Notes: generated by a model from the letters alone, not told the origin. A stretch of 64,000 nt of DNA from Isoetes taiwanensis (GCA_021234155.1 JAJEKV010000090.1:3154479-3218478); one strand, 5' to 3'; shown: positions 1 through 10,670, counted from the first letter of the stretch. Numbers and translations are program-made.

Positions 1-292
1 TTAATCCTTCGCAGGGATGCAATTCCTTCCAAGGATAGCTATATGACCTCGAGGTCCTTATAAATATAAATAGAAAATAGAATTCAGATATACTTAAGTG
101 CATCTTAGGGATATACTTCCAAGGGTAATGCAGGACCCAAGGAAGAGAATAAGAAGCACATCTAATTCTTGTGTATGATGATAATTAAAACCTTGTCTAT
201 GTAACAATAGGTCTAAATCAGGGTTACTGTTTAAATAATCGCGACCTAAAAGTCGTTAAATATTGTAAAACTTAGAGTAAATATAATTGTAC

Positions 293-634
293 TGTTGGGG
301 TCGTCACCACTCACCACACCATTCACCACTCACCACACTCGTCACCACTCACCACACTTGTCACCACCCACCACACTCATCATATACCGTATATCGAGTG
401 ATATACGCGCATGCACGCGTGCAGGATATTTGCACGTATGCATTGTGGGCATTATGATCACTGTGTTATCTGAGAGCAGAGAGGGAGAGACGGTGTATTG
501 AGAGAGATTATTTTTCTTGATCTAGCTATGGAGATGATGATTCTTTGTGTTGTGCATTGCCTTGTTCTGATAGATTGAGCTTATATTGTTGGGTTTTTCA
601 TCCTTCTTGCAAGGTTAGAGTTCTGGCTCTAACA
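293..634 (+). repeat. 5' LTR of the element at 293-7311
   Basis: The LTR is 342 bp, beginning TGTTGGGG and ending CTCTAACA. The first 85 bases are a short tandem array of units of about 19 bp with the core TCACCACTCACCACAC. The 5' LTR has one unit fewer than the 3' LTR, which accounts for the length difference. A near-palindromic ATATACGCGCATGCACGCGT lies around 401-420. Confidence 0.93.
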
Positions 635-637
635 ATT

Positions 638-651
638 TGGCGACCACGGTG
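638..651 (+). other. Primer-binding site (tRNA not identified)
   Basis: TGGCGACCACGGTG begins three bases after the 5' LTR. It starts with TGG, complementary to the tRNA CCA end, as in other LTR elements. I could not name the tRNA. Confidence 0.6.
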
Positions 652-825
652 CTCAACAGACCATTGATCGGCAAGAATTTCCATTGGAAAAGGAGTTGTT
701 ACCATTGGTATTTGGTGATCGTCGGTAAAGAACGACACCATTGTGAAAGGAGCAATTTCTTGTGTGAAGGGGATTTTGCCGTAATTGATTTGTGGGGTAA
801 AATTTGACAAGAGGAGCATAGTTTT

Positions 826-2514
826 ATGCCCAAGAGAAGTAAGAAGGAGATCCCACTAAGCTCCATCGTAACAAGAAGGGGACCGGTGAGTCAATATTTG
901 GGCTCAAAATTGCATCAAGATTCAATTTCGTTTTCAGATTTGGGAGCAGATCTGGGGTCTAATTCTCAAATCCAGGAGGTTTTGATTCCATTTACCGATC
1001 TAGAAGGTAATCCAATTTCGTTTTTCAAATTGAAGGGAGATTCAATTTCGTTTTTCCAATTTCAAGAAACCCAAGAAGAGGCAAAGATGGCTGTATTACC
1101 ACCTATGGTATGGGGTTCTCAGACAATGGGGATTCCAAAGTTTGATGATCTAGTAGATCGGGATCCTTTGAAGCATATTGTGAAGTTTGAGAGGTATTGC
1201 CAGCAATGTAAGTTACCGGCTGCTGATTACTTGCTTTGGTTTCATAGTTCTTTGCAAGATTCGGTGAAGGAATGGGCACAAACTCAGCCAGATACCATGA
1301 CATATCAGGAATTAAAGGAAGCTTTCATTGCTAATTATCAAGAAGTTCATGGTAAGGATAAGACTATGGAGAGGTGGACCAATTTCACACAAAAGGAAGA
1401 TGAATCAATTAGAGAGTATAATCAGAGGTATATTGCGGTTCTCAAAGCCGTGGTTCATTGGAAAATTGCAAGGAATGATGAAATGGATATCCAATGGTAT
1501 GTGAAGGGGCTGAAAAGAGCTATTGCTCATAAGGTGAAGGCTAAACAGCCTAGAACATTGCTAGAGGCACAAAAATATGCTCTCAAGGCTGAAAATAAGC
1601 TGGGATACATTCATGAAGTTGCTGCTCCAGAGCATAAAACAGAGGATGTTGCAGCCAAGATTTCTAAGCTTACAATTGGTGAGAAGTCAAGGGAGGTTCA
1701 GTTTATTACGTGTGAGTATTGTGGGTCTATTGGGCATTCTGATACTACATGTAGATTGCTGAAATTCTGCTCAAGATGCCAAATCAAGGGCCATAATGAT
1801 CAAGAATGTAGGGAGAAGAGATTCTTTGAGAGGACCAATCCGGTATTTGCTGTTATGCAACAAGCACCACCTATTCCTATTCAACCAATGCAAGCAGCAC
1901 CTATCATGCCACAAGTGCCAATGATGCCACAAGCTCCAATTGCTCAACAAGCTCCAATGGGTTCCACACCAATGGTGCAGCCAAAACAGGGATGGTATCC
2001 AAGTAAGGCTCATTTATATTGCAAGTTATGTGATAAATTCAAGCATGATGAGACTACTTGTTGGAAAATCCATGGGAAACCAGAATGGGCAACCAACAAG
2101 TATCCACCAAAGCAGCAAGTGTTTGAATCAGTACCTCTTCCTAATAATGATGTTCGCATTCAAGATGCAAAGTACATTGATAATCCTCAAGTTAAGGCTC
2201 TTATTGAGGAGCTTAAGAAGCAAGAGAAGGCAAAATCAGTAGTAAATTGTGGATTTGTTGAGGTGGAGCATGACCCATTTCAGCAAGAAGAAGAGATTGG
2301 AGAAGTAAATGCAGTTACAAGATTACAAAAGGTGGTTCAAGAACCAAGAGTAGTGCCAATTGCGGAGAAGACTAAGACCTCTTTTCCAAAGGCTTTGAAG
2401 GAACAAGCTTTGAAGGTGTCAGCACCTAAGAAGGTGCAATTCAATGTGTGCCTACATGCAGTTTCAGTCTATAGAAGAAAATCAGTCCATAGTGATGCCT
2501 CCTATAGTGGATGA
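826..2514 (+). CDS. gag: Gag protein with three CCHC zinc knuckles
   Basis: This is the 562-aa capsid/nucleocapsid protein of the element at 293-7311; it packages the element RNA in cytoplasmic particles. The capsid-like region is about residues 105-260. Three CX2CX4HX4C knuckles follow: C296/C299/H304/C309, C315/C318/H323/C328 and C399/C402/H407/C412. The first two are adjacent and the third is separated by a Pro/Gln/Met-rich stretch (345-390). One or two knuckles are usual, so three is unusual. The N-terminus has three near-repeats of the motif SISF (residues 33, 64 and 73). The first ATG after the leader is used. The frame overlaps the protease frame by about 70 bases, so protease would need a +1-type shift or has lost its fusion. 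Confidence 0.85.
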   Translation: MPKRSKKEIPLSSIVTRRGPVSQYLGSKLHQDSISFSDLGADLGSNSQIQEVLIPFTDLEGNPISFFKLKGDSISFFQFQETQEEAKMAVLPPMVWGSQTMGIPKFDDLVDRDPLKHIVKFERYCQQCKLPAADYLLWFHSSLQDSVKEWAQTQPDTMTYQELKEAFIANYQEVHGKDKTMERWTNFTQKEDESIREYNQRYIAVLKAVVHWKIARNDEMDIQWYVKGLKRAIAHKVKAKQPRTLLEAQKYALKAENKLGYIHEVAAPEHKTEDVAAKISKLTIGEKSREVQFITCEYCGSIGHSDTTCRLLKFCSRCQIKGHNDQECREKRFFERTNPVFAVMQQAPPIPIQPMQAAPIMPQVPMMPQAPIAQQAPMGSTPMVQPKQGWYPSKAHLYCKLCDKFKHDETTCWKIHGKPEWATNKYPPKQQVFESVPLPNNDVRIQDAKYIDNPQVKALIEELKKQEKAKSVVNCGFVEVEHDPFQQEEEIGEVNAVTRLQKVVQEPRVVPIAEKTKTSFPKALKEQALKVSAPKKVQFNVCLHAVSVYRRKSVHSDASYSG

Positions 2515-3040
2515 GGAAGTTCAAAATGAAGATGATGTGATCAGCCAAGTTTTGGCCACTAAAGTTACACTTACTTTGGAGCAATTGATGCATTATTCTC
2601 CAAATTTGTTGCAAGAGTTAGGGGGAAGAACAAAATCAGAAATTTCAGTCCAACAAATCATATCAAATGATACCGACAAGAGGAGAATGGAGCCACCAGC
2701 CCGGCAATCCAAGGATCCTGGGCCATTTCTTTGTGATGTGAGTATTAATGGATATCTAATCAAAGAGGCCAACATAGATACCGGCAGTGGAGTCAATGTA
2801 ATGCCTTACCACATAATGCTTCAAGTTGGATTGAAAATGATGGAACCGACAACTATGATGCTCAAAGCATTCAATCAAATGAAGGTGCAGCCTATGGGAG
2901 TCATAAGAAATGTTTTATGCAAGGTTTATGAGGTGGAAGCAATCTTGGATTTCATGGTTTTGAAATTTCCAGAGAGTGTGCATTTGAAACTTATACTTTG
3001 TTCTTTGAGTCATTACATGGTTAGATGCCGTACAAGCTGA
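2444..3040 (+). CDS. Retropepsin-like aspartic protease domain
   Basis: A 198-aa reading frame overlaps the end of gag in another frame. It carries the aspartic protease active site NIDTGSGVNVMP, followed by typical retropepsin strands (KAFNQMKVQPMGVIRNV). The domain would cut the Gag-Pol polyprotein. It stops at 3040, where the frame would normally run on to the RT, so this copy is probably frameshifted here. The ATG at 2444 is only the first in the frame; in the ancestor the domain was presumably translated as part of Gag-Pol. Confidence 0.75.
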   Translation: MCAYMQFQSIEENQSIVMPPIVDEEVQNEDDVISQVLATKVTLTLEQLMHYSPNLLQELGGRTKSEISVQQIISNDTDKRRMEPPARQSKDPGPFLCDVSINGYLIKEANIDTGSGVNVMPYHIMLQVGLKMMEPTTMMLKAFNQMKVQPMGVIRNVLCKVYEVEAILDFMVLKFPESVHLKLILCSLSHYMVRCRTS

Positions 3041-3062
3041 GACTTCATGGAGGAAGCGTGAA

Positions 3063-3476
3063 ATGAACATCTTTCAAGGGGAACACAAGGCTACCATAGA
3101 TCATCCTCTGAAATCAGCAAAAGGTACCTTTCTTTGCAATCCTTCTTTGAGCAGCCCGCAGTTAGAAATCAGCAAAGAGAATGCTATGGTGTCAGGGCAG
3201 CAAGGTCTTAGTTGTTTTCATGTCTTGGAAGTGGGTGACAGGGAAGATAAGACTTTGTACAAGTGGTTAAAAGGTACCCAAATTTCAGAAATATGTCATT
3301 TACAGCAGCAAGTTGCAGATAAGTATATCCAAAGACTTGAAAGTATTGGTGAAGGTGAGTTACAAGAGACTCTTGTAAACATGAAGGAGGAGTCCATTCA
3401 AAGACCCATTCATGACACTTTATTTCAGCAAGGTATTGATCTAGATCAAGTAGGACATCAAGCATGGATGGGGTAA
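3063..3476 (+). pseudogene. Polyprotein linker between protease and RT, frame-shifted
   Basis: A 137-aa frame bridges the protease stop and the RT frame. I recognise no domain. It contains neither an RNase H nor an RT motif. It is kept because it is in element order, fills the space and overlaps the RT frame by 13 bases. It is probably the damaged remainder of the Pol linker. Confidence 0.4.
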
Positions 3477-5290
3477 ACAGAAATCAGCCCACTATACAAG
3501 TACAAGAAGCTTGGTGGCATGCGCACATTCTAGAGGATGAGATAAATCAGATCAGTCCATATTCACCACAGTCATTACAGTCACCACATGCACCAAATTC
3601 ATCACAATCATCACATCCACCACATCCATTACAGTCACCACAGTTATCACACGCACCACATTCATCACTGTCACCACATTCACCATATTCGTCACCACAC
3701 TCACCACCTTCATTACAGTCACCACATTCAGTCAAGAACATCAATATTTCTCAAGGAAATCAAGAAGAATTGGTTACTATTGGAGGCGATCTTACTCAAG
3801 AGGAGGAACGTGATTTGATATCTTTGTTAAGAGAATTCAGGGATGTTTTGGTAAGAAATTACAAAGAATTGAAAGGCATTCCACCGAAGGTTGTGGTTCA
3901 TACCATTGATTTGAAACAAGGATCAAAACCAGTCCAACAAGCTCAAAGGAGAATGAGTCCAGCAATAGAGGTTCAAGTAAAGGTTGAAGTCATGAAGCTT
4001 TTGAAGGCAGGATTTATTGTACCAGTGCCAAATTCAGATTGGATCAGTTCTATTGTACCAGTGAGGAAGCCAAATAACTCAATCCGAGTATGCATTGATT
4101 ACAGGGACCTCAACAAAGCTACCAAAAGAGATCATTTTCCTACACCATTCATAGACACTTTGCTGGATATTGTTGCAGGAAATCAGGCCTATTCTTTCTT
4201 GGATGGTTACTCAGGATATAATCAGATCCAAATCTATCCACCACATCAAGCAATGACGGCTTTTCGAACACCTTTTGGCATCTATGCTTACAAGGTATTA
4301 CCTTTTGGCCTCACAAATGCTCCAGCCACATTTCAGCGAGCTATGACATATGCTTTTCATGATATTTTAGACTTTTTGAGAGTCTTTATAGATGACTTAA
4401 CAGTGTTTTCGAATCCAAGAAGGGATCACTTGGATCATCTCAGAAAAGTTCTTGAAAGATGCCGATTGTATGGCATAAGTTTGAATCCTGCTAAGTGTAT
4501 TTTCTTCACTAGAGGAGGAAAACTATTGGGCAATTATGTTTCAGAAAAGGGATTACAAGTGGATCATGGTAAGATTGCAGCCTTGGAGAAGGTCAAACCA
4601 CCTACAAATGTATCCCAAGTGAGAAGCTTATATGGCCAACTCAGTTTTAGTAGGAGGTATTTGCATAATTTTGCTAAAGTAACCCAGCCACTTGTGGATT
4701 GTATGAAGCCACGGCAACATTTTAGATGGAAGGAAGATGCTCAAGAAGCATTTGAATGGTGCCTTGCACAATTAAAAGAGAGAACTTTGCTGATTCCTCC
4801 AAGAATGAGTGAGCCTTTTCATTTATTCTTTATTGTTTGGGAGCAAGCTTTGGCTGTCACACTATGTCAGAAAAATCAGAAAAAGCATTATGATGTGAAT
4901 TACTATGCTAGCAGGTTGTTAACTCCACAAGAGCAGAAATGGACTCATGTGGAGCATCTTGGGTTAGCATTGAAGTGGGCCTTGAACAAATTTAGACATT
5001 ATCTTCTTCCTTCACAATGGAATTCAGCAAATGTACAGTATGTTTACATTCATATGGATGTGAACCCATTGCCATGCATTTACAACAAGACTGTCCAAGA
5101 TCCTAAGTTTACAAGATGGGCTCTTATCATACAAGAATTTGAGTTGAAGTATGTTAAGATGGCACAAGGAGCTCATAATCCAAGTGCTTATTTGAATAAT
5201 GGTGCTGAAATAGAAGAAGAAACAGACCAGCAAGTAGCATTTCAGGATAATGGAGTATTACAGGGGTTCATTGAGACGGTGGATCTTTGA
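3464..5290 (+). pseudogene. pol: Reverse transcriptase plus degenerate RNase H
   Basis: The frame is 608 aa. Residues 31-90 are a Ser/Pro/His-rich repeat. The RT domain spans about 150-380, with CIDYRDLNKAT, the PFGLTNAPATFQRAM block and the catalytic FIDD at 308-311. A thumb region follows. The RNase H-like part runs from about 445 to 560. Where Ty3/gypsy RNase H normally reads D-A-S this copy reads IVWE (457-460), and where the final A-D-x-L is expected it reads SAYL, so at least two catalytic aspartates are gone. The frame ends at a TGA (5288-5290). The same frame continues with recognisable protein into the integrase, so this looks like a single CGA-to-TGA change. Confidence 0.85.
3550..3733 (+). 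repeat. TCACCACA-type minisatellite inside pol
   Basis: Degenerate repeats of about 9-12 bases with the core TCACCACA/TCATCACA encode runs such as SPHSP and SSPHSP. The same core builds the tandem array at the start of both LTRs of this element. Confidence 0.8.
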
Positions 5291-6556
5291 TATGCCAACA
5301 TATACAGGTATTTTCAAGATCAGACTTATCCTTCATCATTTTCAAAGCAACAAAAGCATGCTCTTAGAGTACAAGCAGCTGGTTATGTGGTGCATGAAGC
5401 TATTCTTTATAAGAGGACTATGGAAGGTCTCTTATTAAGATGTGTTGCTGGTCAGCAAACTCATGATTTGTTGCAGCAAGCACATGATTGTCAGGGGCAT
5501 TTTGCAGCCAGAACCACAGCTCGGAAGATCCTTCATTGGGGATATTATTGGCCAACTCTTTACAAGGATACTAGAGACTTTGTTAGTAAATGTGAGAAGT
5601 GTCAAAGGCACAAGCAGTTAACAGGCCACAATAATATGCCATTCCATCCTATTTTGAGTGTTGGTCCATTTCATATGTGGGGATTGGATTACATTGGGCC
5701 TATCAATCCTCCATCTTCCAAAGGTCATAAGTATATCTTGGCAGCCACATGTATGTTTACAAAGTGGGTAGAAGCAATTCCAGCAAAGCATGCTACAGAA
5801 AATACCACAGTAAGCTTTCTTTATCACAATTTGATTTCTCGGTTTGGTGTTCCAACCATTCTTTTGTCTGATCGGGGAAGTCATTTCATGGGAAAAGTAG
5901 TAGCTCAGTTAACAGAAAAGATTGGTGTTCAACATGTGCAAGCTTCTGCTTATTATCCACAGGGAAATGGGCAAGCTGAGTCTACTAACAAAATTCTGAA
6001 AGCTATCTTAGCTAAAACAGTGAAGGATAATCAAAGAAATTGGCATGAAGCCTTGACAGGTGCCTTATGGAGTTTCAGGTGTACTTACAAGTTAGCTACA
6101 GGATTTACACCATTTGAATTGGTTTATGGAGTGCAGGCTGTGATGCCTATTCATTTGGACATTCCTTTGTGTTCATTTGTGGAGCTACCTTATTATGAGA
6201 ATTTAGGAGAAGTTCCAACTCCAAATCAAGTGCATAATAGGATGGATGATTTGTTGCAATTGCAAGAGATGAGACAAGAAGCAGCAGACTTCAATATGAG
6301 GCATAAACAGAAAGTAAAGCTTATCAAAGACAAGTTACAGGTTGTCAATCCATTTGAGGAAGGGCAATTGGTGTTGTGCAGGACCACTAAGAAGCATCTA
6401 TCCAAATTTCAAAGCCCATGGGAAGGCCCATTTCTGATTGATAAAGAGGTACCAGGTGGGGCTTTCTACTTGATGACTCCAGAAGGGGAATTGTTGCCTA
6501 ATCCCAGAAATGGCAAGGATCTCAGGCCTTATTTTGAAAGAGAAGTGCTTTTCTAA
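5291..6556 (+). pseudogene. pol: Integrase of the element at 293-7311
   Basis: The open part from the first ATG is 5387-6556 (389 aa); the protein in the same frame starts directly after the nonsense codon at 5288. It has an HHCC zinc finger (H..H then CEKCQRH) and a core with the DDE residues in GLDYIGP, SDRGSHF and GQAEST. A C-terminal domain with SPWEGPFLI lies near the end, and there is no chromodomain. The catalytic triad is intact, and the protein would join element cDNA to chromosomal DNA. It ends about 390 bp before the 3' LTR. Confidence 0.85.
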
Positions 6557-6950
6557 GGGATTCAGATTTGGTATAGATCCAATTACAGAGAATTTGTGGA
6601 GAACTTTTGGGTTACAGCAGGTCGTTTTTATGTAAAAACAGATAGTGACAGATCAATAATACACAATCTATCCTACATCAAAAGATGTGTTTCGGCGATA
6701 CGAATCCAAAGAGCTATGGTGCAGGTCAAACGGAGGTCTGGAACTCAAGATATCAGCTTTCAAAGTTTGCCACAGTTACAGAGGCTCTGTTTCGTCACTG
6801 TCATTTTGGACCAGTTTGTTTGTATTAGTCATTTGGATTTGAGGAGGGTGTAAATGGGTCATTTGGGGACATGTCCCAAGGACCATATTAGTGTGTTTTG
6901 TTGTGGGTTCTCCGCCACGGAGTGGCACATTTTCCCACTGTGGTCGCCAC
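6557..6950 (+). other. 3' untranslated region of the element at 293-7311
   Basis: There is no domain here. A purine-rich GAGGAGGG at 6841-6848 could be a polypurine tract but lies about 100 bp from the LTR, whereas a true tract normally abuts it. No better purine tract is seen next to 6951. Confidence 0.5.
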
Positions 6951-7311
6951 TGTTGGGGTCGTCACCACTCACCACACCATTCACCACTCACCACACCCGT
7001 CACCACTCACCACATTCGTCACCACTCACCACACTTGTCACCACCCACCACACTCATCATATACCGTATATCGAGTGATATACGCGCATGCACGCGTGCA
7101 GGATATTTGCACGTATGCATTGTGGGCATTATGATCATTGTGTTATCTGAGAGCAAAGAGGGAGAGACGGTGTATTGAGAGAGATTATTTTTCTTGATCT
7201 AGCTATGGAGATGATGATTCTTTGTGTTGTGCATTGCCTTGTTCTGATAGATTGAGCTTGTATTGTTGGGTTTTTCATCCTTCTTGCAAGGTTAGAGTTC
7301 TGGCTCTAACA
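6951..7311 (+). repeat. 3' LTR of the element at 293-7311
   Basis: The LTR is 361 bp, from TGTTGGGG to CTCTAACA. It is nearly identical to 293-634 apart from one extra repeat unit of about 19 bp in the TCACCACTCACCACA array and about three substitutions. The duplication TGTAC follows at 7312-7316. Confidence 0.93.
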
Positions 7312-7703
7312 TGTACTATCGGAAGTATTTCTACCATTTAAACTAATCGCTTAAATTTTGTGGAGATAGTAAGTATGTAATTATAGATATTGTAAACTTA
7401 ATGCAGGATTTCAAGGTGCAAAGACTTGCAACACAAATTTTGTTATAACGTGTTGCAAGGGACGAACAGTACCTTGGAAATGTAAATTTTGTATGAAATT
7501 GATAAACTGATAAACTTAAATGTTGTATTAAGTAAGGTTAGTAATTACCTTGCTTTAATAGAGTTATGAACTGATAAGTTATTGGGATAACGCAATGTCC
7601 TAGTAATGTTTTAAAAATATTACCTTAGAGTAATTCTAATAATTGTGTAAGTATAATAGTAATAAATTGTATGCATCAAGTTGGTTGCAGGACAGGAAGA
7701 GCC

Positions 7704-7757
7704 CAAGGTGGGGAGACTCCTGATGCTGCGGACAGCATCAATTCAAGGTGGGGAGAA
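7704..7757 (+). other. Double polypurine tract with hairpin, chromovirus
   Basis: Two copies of AAGGTGGGGAGA (7704-7715 and 7745-7756) flank a perfect hairpin with arms TGATGCTG and CAGCATCA. The second copy touches the LTR start and is the expected plus-strand primer. The same arrangement precedes the LTRs at 16801 and, on the other strand, 50327. Confidence 0.8.
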
Positions 7758-9315
7758 TGTGACGTTCCAGCATAACATACGGTATGAATACGTATATTAT
7801 TCTGACACGTCACTAGTACATGTCGACTCAGACGACATGTACACGGCGATCGTAAAGGGTAGTACCCTAGGGTACGACCTTGTGAACCATTATATTGCAC
7901 ATGTTAAAGCAACATGTGAATATAATCCCTTTTTGTCACGTGGCAATGACCCATACCAAAAGGGACCAGCCCTAAATTCGTGGGGATAAAGGGGCATAAA
8001 CCCTAAAAGGGAAACCCTTTCAGTTCTCAGCCCCTGAGTCTCGGATTGGAGCAGCAGAGGATGCATTTCACCGAACGGGAGCATAGAAGTCGGATCTCCG
8101 GGGTTGCAGCTTCGATCCAAGATCAGCAGACCCGAGATCAGCAGCATGGACGCTTTCAGAGGAGTGGGAGCCAGCCAAGATGCGGGTGGGTGGTTGATTC
8201 AATAGGTAGATCCGAGTTATCAGGCCTCTTTCAGTAGGTTTAGCATCCATTCTTAGCTATAGGCGACCCCTACAGCCTAAGAATGATAGACACTAACAAA
8301 GGAACCTAACCATGTATGATTAGGTAGATTAGAATAGATGTATTCTATTATTTTCAGTTCTATTGTGATGATGTTTTGACATTCTATCGCCACTCTTGTG
8401 TATTGGGAAGGGGGTAGAGATCCGAGCCCAAGTAGTTGTATGATCCTAGTTTTAGCCCATTAATTCCCCATTAATGCGGCACGTGCATAAGAGCCCCTTT
8501 GGCCGTGGGTGGCGGAGCTAGACCGGCCGACAAGGGAGGGCTTGTCTAATCCGCGTTGTAACGACGGCACGGGAACGCCGTGAGCTAGGCCTAATGGCTT
8601 GTCCTTTAGCGTCGCGTGCAAGGCATGGGCTCGATACTCATGGGGTGATGCGTCACCTTCCGGTGAGTTGAAGTCGAACACTGCAGCGGTGGCTCTCTAG
8701 CTCGCCTTTGTGATTGGCATGAACCTTTCGGAGGGGAGTGATTCCCTCCGCCTCATCGGGCTGGGGGGGAGATGCAACCCAAGAGCGGTAGCCCCTCCGG
8801 CTATTCACCCTAAGCAGTTACTGGTGGGAGCTCCAATACTTTTCAGCCTATCGCAAAGTATGCACGGGAGGGGCGGATGGAGTGGACTACCCAACGACCA
8901 TGTTCCTATGCCGCCCAAATCCATTTGCCATGAATTACATGCGCATTCTCGCCGGAGACCCCAAGCCGCCGGGTCTTTCCCCATGAGTCCGAGCACGGGT
9001 AGGATTTCCCCATGTTATGTTGATGTACTGATGTGTTGTTGCAACTACTGTGATATGGTGGACCACCCTTCGAGGTGGGTATGTTATTGTTGATTGATGT
9101 CATGTGCTCATGTTTTGTTTACGCTTCCGCAGCTAGGTCGATCCCGTGGGAGACGGGATGAATGACACGTCCATTCTTCCCCGTCGGGTTCTTGGCCACC
9201 ATCAAGGGCCCGATGTTAGGTGGACGGCCTCATGTCAGCGAGCAGATGCTGGTTTGAGGGATGATCTCCAGTTTGTATACGATCGGGGCATCGTATATGA
9301 GCTGGGGCCGTCACA
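7758..9315 (+). repeat. Chromovirus 3' LTR (1558 bp)
   Basis: It starts TGTGACGTTCC and ends GGCCGTCACA. It is related over its length to the LTR at 16801-18406 but clearly diverged. It shares a palindromic ACATGTC...GACATGTAC motif near the 5' end, and the terminal bases form an inverted repeat around an ACGT core. It has no coding content. It has no partner LTR in the window, so age and duplication cannot be judged. Confidence 0.87.
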
Positions 9316-9337
9316 CTCATGAACGATATTTTCCGTG

Positions 9338-9717
9338 ACAAACCATTACATTACACGCCTTAAAATTAAATTCCCCCTTAAACCCCCTTTTGTTTGGGTG
9401 CATATTCACACGGGGGGTGACTCCGGGCACCGAGAGCTGTTGGATAGGCATATTCACCCCTTATTCCTTAATCTACACCGTATACAAAGTTCCTCGTTTG
9501 TGGGGTATGGATGTATAGAATTTGTTATACTGTATAACAAGATTTGCAAAATACTATAAGATTTCAGGCAATATACTATATGGTGTTGATTTTGTACGTG
9601 CCAAACATAATTACAAGGGCTCTCGCTGCCCTACATCACCCCCCGTGTGAATATGCACCCAAACAAAAGGGGGTTTAAGGGGGAATTTAATTTTAAGGCG
9701 TGTAATGTAATGGTTTG
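9338..9717. mobile_element. Foldback element A (380 bp, 83-bp perfect terminal inverted repeats)
   Basis: The arms 9338-9420 and 9635-9717 are exact reverse complements, beginning ACAAACCATTAC and ending at GGGGGGTGA. The 214-bp loop contains an ACTATATGGTGTTGA motif also found in element B at 12233. There is no coding capacity. No clear target duplication is seen. It is a non-autonomous foldback element or MITE of unknown superfamily. Confidence 0.85.
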
Positions 9718-10670
9718 TGTTATAGGTTAAAAAGTTTTTTGCCCCTTCGGGGCCAAAAACAAACATTACATCACACTTGGATGAGTTGATGAAAAATAGC
9801 AAATGAAATAGATACTTTGCGAGATATTAGAAGCAGCAAGCCTGGCCGAAGCTACTCAAGCCGCATAGGTGCAAAACTATAGAAGCATACGTTATCCATA
9901 AATCTTGACATGCTGCCTTTCTGTCAAGTCTCATGGTTATTCTGGCCTCATGTAATGAATCAATAAGCATGACAATATGTGTTTTGATTGCACGGCTCAA
10001 GAGAATCAAAACACATACATAAAGGAACACGCATGTAAACATCATGGAGCAAATATCCTCAAGCACATCATACAACATCAACATTTTTTGTTCGAGTACC
10101 GCCCATATCCTCTAAAAGTAAAGCCAACAAACTTTGTCTATAGAACACTCTTTTATTAAAGCTACTATGTTCAACATTGACCTACCTTGAAACCGTATAA
10201 AGATACAGTACAACATGCAATGACACTTATAAACGGTCTGTATGAAGGTTTTGATGCCAAAAATGGGCAAATGGCTTCTGCTTTGAAGATAGAAGGGCCA
10301 GCTATAGAAGGGCGATAGGTGAAAATATATTCCCACTGGGAGCCTGCACGCAAAAGCTTAGGTTACAAGTGCCAGTGCTGTTGCTCCTACATTGAAATAA
10401 GGAAAAACTAGTTAATGATGCTGCAAAATAGCAGGCAGAAAAGCTCTAACTAAAAGTTCATGGGAGCACACAAGCATACATATTCAGCTCTGCATAGAAG
10501 AAAATGTAGTACCATCTCCTTTAGAACTTGTTGTTTCTTCAGAACTTGTTGCTGCAAAAAATTAAGAGCAAATAGCATTAGTAAATTGCATATGTTGCCA
10601 ATAAATAAATGGAATTGTAGAGCTGTGAATCCCAATCCAACAACAATCAAATAACAATATACTAGTACTA
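9718..10670. other. Non-coding stretch
   Basis: There is no convincing gene. On the minus strand two exon-like pieces have AG/GT borders: about 10189-10346 (open in one frame, about 53 codons) and 10516-10554 (39 bases, encoding QQVLKKQQVLKEM). They lie downstream of the carA remnant on the same strand, but I could not match them to that protein. Confidence 0.4.

Larger units (their letters stand above)
288..7316 (+). mobile_element. Complete Athila/Tat-like Ty3/gypsy LTR retrotransposon with TSD
   Basis: The element proper is 293-7311, flanked by the 5-bp duplication TGTAC (288-292 and 7312-7316). Two LTRs of 342 and 361 bp start TG and end CA and differ by only a few substitutions plus one repeat unit, so the insertion is recent. 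The order is gag (826), protease (2444), a Ser/Pro/His-rich linker (3554), reverse transcriptase with an RNase H-like region (to 5290), then integrase (to 6556). The integrase motif GLDYIGPINPPSS places it in the non-chromoviral Athila/Tat branch; there is no chromodomain. Coding damage is light: frame changes between gag, protease and RT, and one nonsense codon at 5288-5290. The host is the 3' untranslated region of a chromovirus. Confidence 0.93.
1..9315 (+). mobile_element. 3' part of a chromovirus (Ty3/gypsy), split by a nested element
   Basis: The 3' LTR at 7758-9315 is preceded by a polypurine tract and about 440 bp of 3' untranslated DNA (7317-7757). This resembles the block in front of the chromovirus LTR at 16801, sharing the purine tracts, the hairpin and a stretch around 7410-7460 that matches 16465-16510. 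Positions 1-292 are the continuation of the same untranslated DNA on the other side of the nested gypsy element at 293-7311. No coding part of this element is inside the window; its 5' portion lies upstream. That 1-292 belongs to it is inferred from position, not from a strong match. Confidence 0.7.

Noticed and set aside
297-380. Regular short repeats resembling a CRISPR array
   Set aside because: Units are directly adjacent without spacers, lie in an LTR and occur in a plant nuclear sequence.
3588-3818. His-rich open frame over the pol repeat
   Set aside because: It is the TCACCAC repeat read in a second frame; the Ser/Pro/His frame continues into the RT and is the real one.
7681-9103. Several open frames of 60-130 codons inside the LTR at 7758-9315
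   Set aside because: They overlap on both strands, have no motif, and the related LTRs at 16801 and 48729 do not keep them.
10189-10554. Further carA exons on the minus strand
   Set aside because: AG/GT borders are present but the translations do not match the amidotransferase region expected next, so I left them unassigned.
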